In this document: piece after piece, positions 40,832 to 53,827 of the stretch | Layout of the letters: the number at the start of each line of letters is the position of its first letter | Position numbering within the stretch: position 1 is the first letter of the stretch | DNA from: Plenodomus lindquistii | Lineage: Eukaryota > Ascomycota > Dothideomycetes > Pleosporales > Leptosphaeriaceae | Direction of reading: 5' to 3' | Assembly (NCBI GenBank): GCA_025504975.1 | Contig: JANUWI010000001.1 | Coordinates: 186,001 to 250,000 of the forward strand | Length of the DNA stretch: 64,000 bases | The notes under the pieces: generated by a model | Seen by the model: the letters and a program-made list of their open reading frames with translations, nothing else | The model's database searches: none | Told to the model about the DNA's origin: nothing | Made by a program: the position numbers and the translations under genes

Positions 40832-43800
40832 AGCAGCCGCCCACTTTCAATGAAACATTCAAAAGAGCCGGGTAGGGTCTTAGGTCTTGATCCTACTCAG
40901 GCATGACGAGGCCTGGTAATGAAACTCTAACCCAGACTGGACATTGTCGGGGTGATTGACGATCACCTGATACAGTGCGAGGGACTTACGCTTAGTCTGC
41001 TCCCCGTGGCTCTCCCTTATCTCGCTGTGAACCATCATACCAAGACGACCGACCCTACGCGTCTCGCACAGCTACACTAGTCAAACACGCGCGTCTCGAC
41101 GCCGACAGCAAGAACAAAAGATGAGCGCTATATGCGCGAACGGGGAATTGCTCGAGCGCAGTCAGTCACCAATGTGTATGGCACGAGGATGTCAGCATCA
41201 CCACAATTGCGTGGTGCAGCCTGAAGATCGTACAGAATATAAGTTGTGGAAACGATGGGGTTAAAGAAATAACTAGGAATACTATAATCAGGTTCAACTG
41301 GATATAAGTTTATAAATAACACATCCTAACACAAGATTGCCTTTTCCTAAGCCATACATGACGCTTGCGAATCTCTACCTCCATGTGACAACACCAAGTC
41401 CAAGCAGAGTGCGTAACAAGCAAGAAGATCCGTGAATATATCTAGACGACGGCTAAGCAACAAATCACACACTATAGTCAACCCTCACCCCAAAATCTTG
41501 CCAACATCAACCACACCCCTACTCAAAAACCCATCACCAACACCACTCTCACCCCTCAGTTCCCGTTCTTCACCAAGACATGAACGTGACGTTGGCTGGC
41601 GCACGCATTGCAGGAGTTGGAAGAAGGGACTGGAGCTAGTTAACTATGTGTCACGAGAATGCTCCTCATTGGCTCTGAGGGAGCCAAGACGCTACCTGCG
41701 TTTCCTGAGGGGAAAGGGTTTATTGCTGACGACGTTGCGACGACGACTGCAACATTACAGGACTTAACGATGGTTGAAATTGTGGTTTGGAGGGGTGGAG
41801 GAGGAAGGGGGGTGTGCTGGGTGAGTACGTGTGTTGCTGTGTGGAGAATGGAGGGTTGAGGGGATGGGAGGATGGGCGAGGGATGGGCAAGGGTGGTATG
41901 TGTAGAGATGGTTTTGGATTTTGGACTCTGTTTTTATCTTGTTTTACTGCGTTTGGATGGATTGTGGAAGCGATGTTGTGTCGTTGTGATGGGTCTGAGC
42001 AGTTCTGCTGAGCTAATCGTCGTCAGTTTACACGGGACTTTACAAACAAATATACGAATCGTCGTAGAACGCTATCCGGATACGAGCATTCGGCTAGATC
42101 CAGCTCCAAGTTGTGTGCCAGAAGAGGACATCCATGTGCGGATCAACCGGTAGTGCCATACTCCAAGGCTGATGGGCTATTGCGATACGACTTCCCCAGA
42201 TGGGTCATGCATGCGGCGCCTTTGAACCAGGGTTACCCGGGCTAGATGCATGGAATCTAGGTGTACTCTTGAACCGTTCAGGATTGACGTCGCTGTTTTG
42301 TTGTTGCTCGACGGCTAGAGAAAGAGTGAGGGAGAGAAGAGAAGCTCGCTGCATGAGCTGAAGACGATCCACGCCAGTTTCTTAGGGGGATGTCTGGATG
42401 GCGCGATGGACTCTTGGCCATATTTCCCACGAGATCTTGCATGGTGCGAGTAGTTCTGAGTGATGGGCACTTGTGCTCCAGCCTACACGAGTGAGCGATG
42501 GGCCATCACAGGTGCTTGATGGGCCATCACAGGTGCTTCAGCCTAAATGAGTGGACGACGGGCCATCACAGCAGGAAGAGTCACTTGTCACGCCTCGTGC
42601 TTCAGTCATACACCAGCTGGTTTCCGTTTATCTCTTCTGCAGGTGTCAGGAGTTGTCAGTCACTGATGGAGCTTCTCCCTTGACAATGGAAGCGGCTTTT
42701 AGCAATCCGGACTTGCAATACCGTCGAGTCGTAACCTTCCCTGAGACCCACTGTCGCCGGTCCGTAGAATTGGTATCGTTGAGCTCCCAGAGGGGTCTCA
42801 GCTTCTGCGGAGATGCATTGTCGACAGCCGACCCACATCGCAAAAGCTGTGCAGATATGAGGTTTCTCCGGCCTGACTGTCCGATGTCGCGATAGATCCA
42901 GCTCTGGAACTCTCACATGCAAGGCACTGGGGCTGAGGGGCGCCTTCGCAGCTACCGCGGAGGTAGTCTGACGTCTCCATGCCTGACAACGAGGATATGT
43001 CCATCCACCCGTCTTGGAACAGCCATGGCGCAAAGAAGTTTCGATAGCACAGCTTGGACAACCATCTCAATCACGCCGAGGAAAGCTGAACATGAGCAGC
43101 ATTAACCTTTTTCAAATCAATGGATGGACACTCCTTCGATTGCTATCTCGCCAATCGTAAGAAGCCCACCATTATGCGAGATAAGGCCATGTCGCTTGGC
43201 CTGATTGGTCTGGTCAGCGTTTCACAGACCGTCAGCCTGCCAGAAGGCACAGGCTGACGTCGTGGGCGCGATCTGTATTTCGTCCACAATCAAGAAGAGA
43301 AGCGTGCAGCAATAGATGTAAGATATCGCCCGTGTGGTAGTACCACTCGATTGTATCATAGCCAACGTACGGCATACGAGTTGCTGTGCGCACGTGGCGA
43401 TAGTCTGTCTAGGCCTGGGCGACACACGAACTGTTAGCCGCTATCAGTACCACCATACCATGAGCTCGAAGCCAGCGGTAGCGTTCCGAACATCAATTGT
43501 CAAGTTGCCGGTACTCGGAACAATTGCATTCATCGCCAACGCCACGGGAGCTGGAGAATGCTGCAATGCCAGGAGCAGGAGCAGGAATCGCAAGGCTGAA
43601 GATACTCTCGACCGTCGACAGTGCTAAATTGTCACAACGACCGCGGAAAAACAGTGTTCTTTATTATCGGGAACCATTGTGATAAGAGATCCTTGTTGAG
43701 AGACGACGACAGAGGCCCTAGTCTCGTCTCAAGACGCCAAGAGATAAGAGAGCGCCGTTCCCGGTCCCCACCATCCCACGTCAAACGAGACTGTAGCGAA

Positions 43801-44297
43801 CCAAGTCCAGCCGCAACAACGTTGGGCCGCTCCATCTCACCGTCCGGCCAGTCAACACAGCTGCATTATTCGCTGCGAGACCCAGTGGAAATATGCTCTA
43901 CGCCACGGCGCCGATCGGAAGCACTCACTAAAGCATTTATCGGTAGCGCGCCTTTTCCCGCTGCACATAGCGAGGGTCCATATGCTGGACGCCAACGCTG
44001 ATAACGAAAACGCCAGCATTGCCAAACCCAGAGCCGGAGACACTGATCTCACTTGGCCTTGAGGTGATGTGCGTCACATCCTTGACATGCTTGTTGTAGC
44101 GTAACCGTGCGTCAGTGTACTCTACCGCGGAAGTACAGTTTCTGGCTCCAGTGAAGCAACTTATATAACCTCTGGCTCGGATCTGGTATGCCTATCAGCA
44201 AGCAACCATCTGCCTCTCCGCAATTGCAAGGCATAAGCAGCCACCCTTGTCACTCCACACCAGGCTTGCAGCACCTACTACCCCAGACGTCTTCAAC
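40832..44297. other. 3.5 kb gene-free region upstream of the nitrate transporter
   Basis: No reading frame here combines length, leader or family match. The 42461-42571 stretch is a small minisatellite. The last ~700 bases hold the transporter promoter and include several GATAAG/GATAAC sites (for example near 43681, 43744 and 44001), the kind bound by nitrogen-regulatory GATA factors; that reading is inference from the motif and the downstream gene. Confidence 0.5.
42461..42571. repeat. Minisatellite, ~21 bp unit
   Basis: Two adjacent exact copies of GATGGGCCATCACAGGTGCT(T) (42497-42538) lie between related partial copies at 42461 and 42557, with CAGCCTA-AATGAGTG linkers. Confidence 0.75.
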
Positions 44298-45980
44298 ATG
44301 GGCTTCCGCTTCAACATGCTCTGGTCGGCACCAGAACTCAACCCTTACAACAAAAAAGCCAGGTCGATTCCAGTCTTCAACCCCGTGGACAAGTATGGCC
44401 GCGTCTTCTTCTTCTCGTACCTGGGTTTCTTCATTGCGTTCTGGTCATGGTAAGCTCATCTTCCCCACAGTGATTGTTCCCCACAAATGCTGACTTGATC
44501 CAGGTACGCATTTCCACCTCTGGTATGGTCCCTGATCTCAATCTCTCCACTCCTCCACACAACATCAGAACTGACCAATCCTACAGCTAAGTAAGAGCAT
44601 CAAAGCCGATATGCACTTGTCACAAAATGAAATCGCCAACTCCAACATCATTGCTCTTACTGCGACACTGGTCGTTCGCTTCATTGCCGGACCCATGTGC
44701 GACCACATCGGACCACGAAAGACCTTTGCAGCATTGCTGTTCATGGGTGCTCTTCCAACTGCTCTAGCGGGTACTGCAAAGAACGCTATGGGCTTGTACT
44801 TCATTCGCTTCTTCGTTGGCATTCTCGGTGGTACCTTTGTACCCTGCCAAGTATGGACCACTGGGTTCTACGACAGGAACGTTGTCGGTACAGCCAATGC
44901 GCTGGTCGGTGGCTGGGGAAACTCGGGTGGAGGCATCACCTAGTAAGTCGGCTTTCCACACTTTGCCATGCTTGTCTAACATGTCTCAGCTTTGTCATGC
45001 CTGCAATTTACGACTCACTGAAGAAGGACCAAGGCTTGTCATCGCATGTCTCATGGAGAGTCTCATTCATCGTGCCTTTCATCCTCATCACTGCGGTCGC
45101 GACCGGACTATTGCTCCTCACGGAAGACACACCCACTGGCAAATGGGCTGACCGTGCCGCTGGCGTCACGTCTGGCCAGCACAACCACGCAATAGTCGTT
45201 GCTACAACAGGGGGTCTCGCTGATAAGCCTGTGACGACCGGATCGATTTCATCTGGAGACGAGAAGAAGCGATCACCTTCCCCAGCCGACATTGAGTCGG
45301 GCTCTGGTGACGTACACGTTGTCGAGGAGTTTCAGCACGAGGTCGTTGTCAAGCCAACATTCAAGGAAGGCCTGAAGGTCTTGTGCTCCCTCCAAACAGT
45401 AATGTTGTGTGCTGGGTACTTCTGCTCATTCGGTGGAGAACTTGCCATCAATTCCGTGCTCGGTGCCTACTACCTCAAGAACTTCCCGTACCTTGGCCAG
45501 ACCAACTCTGGGCGATGGGCAGCCATGTTTGGTCTTCTCAACATCATCACCCGTCCTCTCGGTGGCTTCATTGGCGATTTGATCTACAAAGTTACCAACA
45601 AGAACCTGTGGGCCAAGAAGTCATGGATTCACTTTGTTGGTGTTATGTCTGGAATTTTCCTCATCATCATCGGCCAGCTGAACCCGCACAAGCTCGATGA
45701 GATGATGGGTCTCATCGCTGTCATGGCCATCTTCCTTGAAGCCGGCAATGGTGCCAACTTCGCGCTCGTGCCCCACATTCATCCACACGCCAACGGTATC
45801 CTCTCCGGCATCGTCGGCGCCACAGGAAATTTCGGTGGCATCATCTTCGCAATCATCTTCCGTTACCACAAGACCAACTACGCACAGGTCTTCTGGATTA
45901 TGGGAATAATCATCATTGCCATGAACTTGGCCTTCGCTTGGGTGAAGCCCATTCCCACAGGCCAAATTGGTGGTCGATAA
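44298..45980 (+). CDS. nrtA: Nitrate/nitrite transporter (NNP family MFS)
   Basis: Exons 44298-44449, 44504-44522 (19 nt), 44587-44942 and 44990-45980 give 505 aa. The start MGFRFNMLWSAPELNPYNKK and VFNPVDKYGRVFFFSYLGFF are characteristic of fungal nitrate transporters. Both nitrate-signature glycine motifs are present: ALVGGWGNSGGGITYFVMP (TM5) and GIVGATGNFGGIIFAIIF (TM11). About 12 hydrophobic segments are seen, with the long fungal cytosolic loop between TM6 and TM7 (rich in Ser, Asp and Glu, about residues 215-285). It imports nitrate across the plasma membrane with protons. No nitrate or nitrite reductase gene is adjacent, so the usual fungal nitrate cluster is split or elsewhere. GATA-type sites upstream fit nitrogen control. 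Confidence 0.95.
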
Positions 45981-46552
45981 ACAAATGTTATACTCTTCTT
46001 TTTTAATTAGCTGGCGATATGAGAGATACCATAGAATGTTCATGTTCTTGCAATGAAAATGATTGCGACACCTTTATATTACCCTGTGCACATCTTGGTC
46101 GACTTCCATCTACCTCATTCGCACATCACCTTCGCCGCAAACCTCGCCACGTCACGAATGAGCGATCTGGCTCTGACTTGCACCTTGAGAGAGAGAGATC
46201 TTTGAGGATTTTTCCAGTCTATTTCCGCACTCTCACGTATACGGTGGGTGGTTGTATTGGCCAGGACCCTGCAGCTGTACTGGTCTAATCTTATTTCGGC
46301 TTTAGCCGCAGAATTGCACTTTTGTAATCCACTAGGTCCGTGCACATCCTCACCACCGCTCCTTATGCATCAGCAAGTTTAGTTAAGTTCTTACTTGCAG
46401 CCGGACTTGGAAGTAACTCACAGGTACCGCGACGATAGAACCAAGCATTACTTTTGGAACTATAAATCAACTCCCCGCATCTTCCCGCATGCCCTTTCAC
46501 AGCGAGTGTGCAACTTTTGTCTGGGTCCACTAGGGCCAACCACACATCCAAC
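45981..46552. other. Intergenic
   Basis: 3' end of the nitrate transporter and promoter of the Clr5 gene. No gene is supported. Confidence 0.4.
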
Positions 46553-49139
46553 ATGACGAAAGACTGGGAATTGGTGCAAGATGAGATCCGCAAGCTCTCT
46601 TTTGTGCAGAAAAAGCCACTAGAAGAGATAAGGGAGCTAATGGAGCGGAAGCACAACTTTCGAGCATCGTGAGTTAGCCCAGCACGTAATAACGCGAAGT
46701 CGGAACGTAAGCTGATTAGTCGAACAGAACCAGAGCTTATAGGATGAAGTTGAAACAGTGGAATTACACACGGCACAAACCTCGCACAAGTCTCACGCAA
46801 CGTCGTGAGGCAAGGGAGTCGGACCGTTCTTCTGGTGACCGAGAGTCGAGTGAAGTGGTGGGACCTGCATCGACTAGGAAGAGCGGGCGGCGAAATTCAC
46901 AACAGTACGATAACCGGGAAGTGATACCGAGTGCAAACATCATTACAGAAGCTATAAATGTCGACTTACCCGTGCAGACTGCAAAGTAAGCAAGAGTCTA
47001 CCCGCCCGCGAAGTCTGTCCAATTCATGCTGATTGCGAACACAGTCTTCAACTCTCAAATGGAACCAATTTGCAAGCACTACCAGAAGTATCGGAATTTG
47101 TACTGGAAATGCTTGGTAGAGTCCTCGAAAACGATGCCCAGAAGCTAGAGGCTCTTATCATTGAACACGCCGAGCATATCAACGATCCGCTCGGACTGCT
47201 TTTCGACACACCCGGTGCGCGCTTCTTCAATCATCCCAGTATGAGTGGTATAACCATCCTCCAGCATCCTGGTCAAAGGCTGCTTGATATCGCCTGCGCT
47301 ATGCCATGTGGTCCCACGATATGGATATTACGGGCATATGGCGCAAAAGGTTCTGAGCATCCTCCCGGTACAGACCTTGCGTTACACAACGCCATAAAGA
47401 ACGATAGATCATATACTGTTCAAGCTTTGCTTGTCACAGATAGATCGAGAGTCCACGGACTACCAGGCGCCACTTGGAAACCGATCATGCAAGCCGTGTT
47501 ATGGAACATGCCAGACGTCGTCCGGATTCTCATCAATAGAGGTGCAAACATCAATGATCCATGTCCTTCACTGGACGGCCAGGAAACTCATTGTGTATTG
47601 CATTTATGTCTGCAAAACCGCGCCGCAAACTACATAAATATGGAGTACCGCAAACGATGCCATCAGGTCTTGAAGCATTTGCTACTTGCTAAAGAAAGTG
47701 ACTTGTACAGTCCTACAGAGCATCAGCTCCAACCAGCCTTCGAGATATTCATTGAGCCTTGGGGGAATAATCCATACTGGGCGGCGCAGCTAGATCCAGA
47801 CGAATGCGAGTGTTTACAGATATTCGCGAGAAACGACATTAGTTCAAAAGTCGCCTTCAATGGCTTTCCTTGTGAAGCTCCAACCAGGAATACTTTCGAG
47901 CACCAGGCGATTTGGCACTCAACACCTCAGCTTGCTAGATTGCTTGTTGATAACGTTCCCTCAAACTCTGCCAAGATTGGCGTCTCCATACTGCATGAGC
48001 TCCTCAGTCCTTGCGCGCAAGCAAGCCGTCATCCCGCCGATACGCTCCGTCATGTTGAAGTTTTGCTCAAGAAAGGTGTGGACTCCAACTTGAAAGGTTC
48101 AGATGGCATAGTACCGTTGCGAAGATGCATTGAGCAGTGTCCTGCTGTCGACATTGTACCATTGTTGCAGCTATTGATGCAGCATGGAGCAGATCCAGAG
48201 GTTGAGTACGAGGATGGAACTGCCCTTTACGTACATGCTGCTAGTGCGTTCAAAGACTCGGTTCTGCTCGATGAAATGATGCAGACTTTACTCTTGGGTA
48301 TACGCTCGCATCAAGAGCTGCGGGCGATACACACACGTCAAGACTGGCCAACCGGCACATTCCCGATACCAGATCGCCCGACTTGTGACCAAACGTTCGC
48401 TCCCATGCGACCGGACAGCGAATTCGCGCAACGTATGCGTAACAATATACCCGAGGATGTCCAGGCATCCTTCAAGCGAGCCTACTTCAGTGTGGCCAGC
48501 AATAGATTCCTCGATCATCTTACCCAGATGACGACTTCAAGAGCTCCGACCACTAGAGAGCAAAACCAGATTTTCCACATCATCGCGTTCCGTCAAGAGC
48601 TCGCTATTCCTGCATACAAGTTCGACCAAGGGCTCATAATGACACTATTCAGCGCTGGAAGACTAAGAGATACAAGTCCAACCAGGGATCTGGGTATAAC
48701 GCAAGATGAATCGCAATACGATGCACCTGCCTCCCTCGATCACACCACACTTGTTACGACTGACACCTCACCTCCACTCCACACCCCATTCCAATTCAAC
48801 CCAAATAGCCCAACGTACCCACCATCACAATTGGGATCCAACGAGTCCACATTCCAGCCGTTTTCATGGCTCGTGGACGACATGATACCAGCGACAACGC
48901 GGATCCGATGGCAAGATATCTGCGCCAAGCCCAAACCAGGCGACTTGCAAAAAGCAGTGAAAGCAGTATTAATTTATAAGTGCGCAGTCTGCAATAATGG
49001 GACATTGTTGACTAAAAAAGAGGTTGAGCGGCATGACAAGGAGCATACACATTCGAAGATGTGTGTTGATCCGCGGTGTGTGAGGAGGTTCTGTGTGGAC
49101 AGGACGAGGAGGGTGTTAGCCGCGGGATGTCAGGATTAA
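46553..49139 (+). CDS. Clr5-domain protein with ankyrin-like repeats
   Basis: Exons 46553-46668, 46728-46985 and 47045-49139 encode 822 aa. The first two exons build a Clr5 domain: WELVQDEIRKLSFVQKKPLE, then EIRELMERKHNFRAS|TRAYRMKLKQWNYTRH, matching the Clr5 I..LY...L..V...M...F.AS..QYK..L..WG pattern, a putative DNA-binding module common in Pezizomycotina. The middle contains ankyrin-like units (NAIKNDRSYTVQALLVTDRS; MPDVVRILINRGANINDPCP; HVEVLLKKGVDSNLKGSDGI; LLQLLMQHGADPEVEYEDGT). The C-terminus has a Cys/His cluster (KCAVCNNGTLLTKKEVERHD, HTHSKMCVDPRC) that may be a zinc finger. It is probably nuclear. Targets are unknown. Confidence 0.85.
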
Positions 49140-49528
49140 TTGTTCGTGACACGATGAGATATGAAGGATGAGGGCTGTGTACCAAGTGCATCGGGTTCAT
49201 TTATGAAGAAATATGATATCTTCTTGACAAAAGATCCGCAATATCATACTGAAACTGCACGTTCCGCAAGTTATTGAGGGGTTTTTGAGAAGAAAGTCTT
49301 GTAGGAATGTTCTATGCATCGAGCTTAATGTCAGTGGCAGGTCACAGACGCGGATGTCCGAGTCATTCGCTGGACGCCTGACGTTGTGAAAGATCGCTTA
49401 GCTTTCCCCTGCATGAATCCGTTGCAAGCTGAGTTAGTGCTCACTCTCTAAGCAAGGAAATCGTTGGTAAATAGCCTGAGCAGTATCTCACAATCAGCAA
49501 ATCTGAGACTTACAGTCAACACTGCAAT
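49140..49528. other. Intergenic
   Basis: Spacer between the Clr5 gene and the acetyltransferase relic; nothing recognisable. Confidence 0.4.
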
Positions 49529-50979
49529 ATGGCAAGTCCTGCTAATCTGGAAAAGTTACGGCCGCTTGGAAGATTGGAGACTTTTTCCACAGCGCGACAT
49601 CATCTTGGAATATACAAAGAAAGTTGTGGGCTGTAGCGCAACCTATCTTCATACTGGAAGTACCTCTCCTACGTCTGTCACGAGGTTAGTCTATGTTGCG
49701 CTCCGCCATTTCATTCTCAAACATCCGAATCTACGTGCGATTTCCATGTACGAAGATCAATCTTACCCGGAAGTCTACTTCGCCCGCTTGCCCTCGGTTG
49801 ATTTGCGAACCTGTGCTGAGTTTCGCAAACGCGAGTCCCCGTTACCAGGGGACGGAGAGAAAGATGATGATCTTGATGAGATACTGGCTGAGCAACACGG
49901 TCGAAACTTCAAAGACGGCCGTGGCTCAAGGCCATCCTGGCAACTCATTGTACTTGTGTCAGACGACGAGTCAGGCACATTCATAGCTTCATGGTTCTAC
50001 CACCATGCATTGGCAGAGGGAGCATCAGCGCTGCTATTTCACCAAACACTTCTTGAAGGAATCAACGCTGCTTTGGACACCCAGCCTAACCCAATCGTCT
50101 TATCTCCAGATATACCGCTCCTCCCACCACTGGAAGGGTTACACCCAATGCCGATATCCTGGAGTTTCTTCATACAGACTATAGCTCGTGCAGTCATGCC
50201 ATCTATATTTGCCAAACGACCACAAGGTCTCTGGACTGGACGACTGGTACCTGCAGATATACAATCCATACCCATGCCACACCATTGCAGCACCGTCTTC
50301 TCCGCACAAACAACAAAGAAACTAGCGGAAGTTTGTCGAAAAGAATCGACAACCGTCACCGCAGCACTGCAAGCCCTTCTTGCCGCCGTGCTGTTTTCTA
50401 CTTTGACACCTGAAGAATGCGAACGTCTTCAGATTGATGGGCCGATGTCGATGCGCCCACTGCTCGATGTGAAAGACGATGAGATGATCACCGCAATCAG
50501 CCAGTATACTTTTACCCACATTCGTAGATCTAGATCCTCAGTCTCCGAAGACGAATCACAAGAAGCAGCGATCCAGTTCTTCTCCTGGAGCGAAGCATGC
50601 GCTGTGAAATCCAGCATCTCAGCCGTGATAGCGAACCAAGGGCGCGACAATCCCATAGCGCTCTTAAAGTACGCGTCTGACATGCCCAAGTTCTTTCTGG
50701 AGAAATTGGGCAAGGCCAGGTCACCTTCCGCGGAGCTGTGGAATGTTGGTATGTGGAAGAAAGGACAGCGGTGGTGGTCATTGGACGATTGGAAGAATGA
50801 CGTTTAGTCAATGTCCTACTTTGACGGGTAATCCGATCACGGTCAACATTATCACGGGCGGCGATGGAAACGGAGTGGTACATTTTTGCTGGGTGCCAGG
50901 CGCAGTAGACGACAATATCATGGAAACGGTTGTGGATCAGTTTAAATTGTGCATTGAGCCTCTCGTACGAGATGGCTGA
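49529..50979 (+). pseudogene. Alcohol acetyltransferase-like gene with two frameshifts
   Basis: Family-like sequence runs through three frames. Frame one starts at ATG 49529 (MASPANLEKLRPLGRLETFS, TARHHLGIY), the usual N-terminus, and hits a stop about 100 nt later. Skipping one base near 49615-49625 continues as KKVVGCSATYLHTG, LRHFILKHPNLRAI, then WFYHHALAEGASALLFHQTL (the HxxxDG catalytic motif, with Glu for Asp) and PMSMRPLL, to a stop at 50807. A second one-base skip near 50745-50790 leads to GRMTFSQCPTLTGNPITVNI and PGAVDDNIMETVVDQFK, the expected C-terminus, ending at 50979. With both repairs the length (~480 aa) fits fungal alcohol O-acetyltransferases. Either the gene is recently dead or the assembly has two single-base errors; no intron fits either point. 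Confidence 0.75.
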
Positions 50980-51337
50980 AACTGAGACCTCTTGCGCATG
51001 GATTGAAGTTGGATCTGGCTGTGAATAAGCATGGAGACACGGGCTCTTTGGTTGTTGTGGATACACAGTAAATGATGGGAGTTCTAGGCCCGACAAGGTT
51101 TCGAATCCTCCGCAAACATCCGCGGAGTGATGGTTCGGAAGTGCGGCAACTCAGAGGTCACGATTGCTTGCATCACTTCATTGGAAAAGTCATGTTGGCG
51201 TGATGAACATCTTGATGAATTGGCGCTCTGCGCAGCCGACAGGTACTAAAAGTATATACACGAAAGTTAAAAGAGACCTCGTGAGAGTCATGTCCAAGCC
51301 CAGAGATCTGTTTTTCTGTAAAGAACTCGTCAGAGCT
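50980..51337. other. Intergenic
   Basis: Converging 3' regions of the acetyltransferase relic (+) and the GH43 gene (-). No gene is supported. Confidence 0.4.
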
Positions 51338-52352
51338 CTATACAACAGGCCATCCGCTGGACCAGTCGATCTTGTTCAAACCAAGCTTCTTCTGGTAGTC
51401 GGCGTATCCGATCCTAGTGTCCACGTAGTGGTAGTAGAGGTACGCGGTGTTGCCTTCCCATAGAACACCCTGTCCTCCGGGACCGTAGACCCAGCCGTGG
51501 CTCTCGAGCACAGTGGTGCCGCCACCCTCCAGACACTTCTTGCCTGCCTTGTCGACGAACCCGCCGGTAGCGCTGGACGAGCGGCACACCTGGATCTTGT
51601 ACTCCTGGCCTTTAGCTGGGCGGTTGGCATCGAAGCCGCAGCACTTGCCAGCGGAGAAGAACAAGTAGTGGTAGTTACCGTTCTTGGTGATGAACGGAGC
51701 CTCCTGTGCGTGCTCGCCCTCGGGCTTGAACGCAATGTTTGTAGCAGCAGAGCTGGAGACCTTCTTGGTTGGCGGGTTGTTCATGTCGACGACGAAGAGG
51801 TCGTTCCAGAAGGAGCCGAACGACATGACGAACTTGGAACCGTCCCAGTAGAGCGCGCCGTCAATGGCGTTGTAGTTCTTTCCTGCGCTGGAGGCGATGC
51901 CCGTGGCGCCGAGATCGGTCCATGAGACCAGGTCCTTGCTGGTTGCTACACCGATGGCGGAGTTTTGGACACCGAAGGAGGAGACGGTGTAGTAGAGGTA
52001 GTACAGGTCGCCGACTTTGGTGACATCAGGAGCCTGTTACAAGCTTCGTCAGCGTTGTCTCAATAGAGGTGAGGATTGGCAGTCATACCCAGAGATCGTC
52101 CTTGCCGGCAAGATTGATCTTGGAGCCGTTGGGAATTGCAGCACCCTTGTACTCCCATGGACCCGTGAGGCTCTTCGCGCTGTACATGGCGATCTTGTTA
52201 CCGGTGGCAAAACGGAAGTATGTTCCATCGGATCGTTTGATCATCGCAGGATCATGAGCATCACCACAGACACCCGTGCAGGCCATGGGGTTGGCATAGC
52301 CGTACACTGTGCTGGCGGCTGCCAGCACCGACGCAAGAACAGAGGAACGCAT
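51338..52352 (-). CDS. GH43 endo-1,5-alpha-L-arabinanase, secreted
   Basis: Exons 52352-52089 and 52033-51338 give 319 aa. Residues 1-18 (MRSSVLASVLAAASTVYG) are a signal peptide. The five-bladed propeller acids of GH43 are in place: Asp34 in DAHDPAMIKRSDGTYF (base), Asp in NYNAIDGALYWDGSKF (pKa modulator) and Glu in GEHAQEAPFITKNGNYHYLF (acid). SFGSFWNDLFVV, CLEGGGTTVLESHGWVYGPG and the C-terminal YYHYVDTRIGYADYQKKLGL complete the usual fungal arabinanase of about 320 residues. The enzyme cleaves arabinan side chains of pectin outside the cell, consistent with plant-cell-wall degradation. The intron falls between DDLW and APDVTK. Confidence 0.93.
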
Positions 52353-53827
52353 GACAGTGACCGACGAAGAGGAAGAAAAGAATAACTTCTGTCGATTGAG
52401 TATTTGAAAGAGAGACTTGTGATTTAGACGCCAATAAAGTCAATATAAAGCTTCCATGGGCTCTGTTATATACTTTCGCCGCAACATCCGCGTATGGGCA
52501 ATTACAATCCGCATGTCCACCACTAAACATCAGCCTCGAATCGTGGAAACACTCACCAAGGGACACTCGGCAGTCAATTCACGCCCTTGCACGGCGTTTT
52601 CGGCGACTTGTCAGCATGATCTCGTAGTGCTAAGCTCATAATAGAGTGCAAAGGAGTGGATTAGATTAGATCGCGGTCCTGGGGTGACTTCGGTAAAGAA
52701 GCTTGACACACCAAAGCGGCTGTAAATATCCCGGTTCCTGAGGGGAACGCAGTCAAGAGGGGACTGCTTGAGATGCTCAGTGGTGGCTTCTGTTTCGTCC
52801 TCCCGGTGTGACCCCGGGTGCAGCTGACGAGGGGGGCGTGTAGATCTGAAACGTCACGAGTCATCAGTGCCGAGGCCGGGCGTCCTGTACAAACTCTATC
52901 GTACTCTACTAAGGAGCTCGTATTTATTGGCTCACTAAAGTCACAAGCACTGTAGTTATCACACCATGCTATAATGTCAAGTAAAAGTGATTTGATTGTA
53001 CGTGTATTATCTACAGGTAGTAAAGATAATATTATGTTAAACCTTGGTGTCTTTACCGTCTCCCTGCTGCTCTTTAGGCTCAAGCGTCATGCTGTTGACG
53101 TGGGTTGGGGACACAATAAATACAGACCCCTTCGTAAGCCTCGTATAGAGCAACATTTACTGTGAACGCCCGTAGCGACAAGCTCGCCAAGGTAGCGGAG
53201 ATATTAAATGCCCGCTAGATCCACCAATACCGGAACTAATGTGTATTGTGTCACGGTTCATCGGAGAATAATACCGTGAACCAGAATACACAACTCCTAT
53301 ATTCCCGAGGCTAGACACTTTAACTCTCGAGGGCCTCGCGGGGTTTCGCCGATGTCTAGTGTTCATCTTTGTGTTTAACATAGAGTGCTGCTGGTGACAA
53401 CGCCAACTGCCATAAAGCTTGGCCTCGCTGTCTCTGAAACGACACAAAGCCAAACGCTAAGCTGAGAGACCCGCCATTTCGTACAATCTTAAGATTGATG
53501 GAAACAGTGCCTGGATTCTGGTCTTCTGTATCCACAGCGGGAACAGACCCTGGACCTGTTGCGCGGGTTTGTTCCTTATCTGCAGCCACTCCGAGAATTC
53601 GAGAATCTGTGCCAGTGGAATCACTGACTCCCTGAGGGTCTAGCACATGCATCGTACGATCCTTGAACCATCTCACTGGCTACACGACGTCCTGATTGGA
53701 CCTGCTTGACAAATTCGCACATCTGGGTACTTAGCAGAGATCACGAGGAGATTTCTGACTTCTCAGTGCGCCTCCACCCCTGTGCTAGTGGCGCTGTCTT
53801 GCCGACCGAGGGCATTCTCCTTCTCAG
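52353..53827. other. Intergenic, no supported gene
   Basis: About 1.5 kb. It includes the arabinanase promoter and a 106-codon minus frame (53676-53356) without recognisable features. The 52930-53060 stretch is AT-rich. I see no transposon ends. Confidence 0.4.

Noticed and set aside
49464..49528. Upstream extension of the acetyltransferase frame (VNSLSSISQ...)
   Set aside because: It starts without an ATG; the family-like N-terminus begins at the ATG at 49529 in another frame.
51097..51115. GGTTTCGAATCC-like tRNA T-arm
   Set aside because: No acceptor stem, D-arm or anticodon arm could be folded around it.
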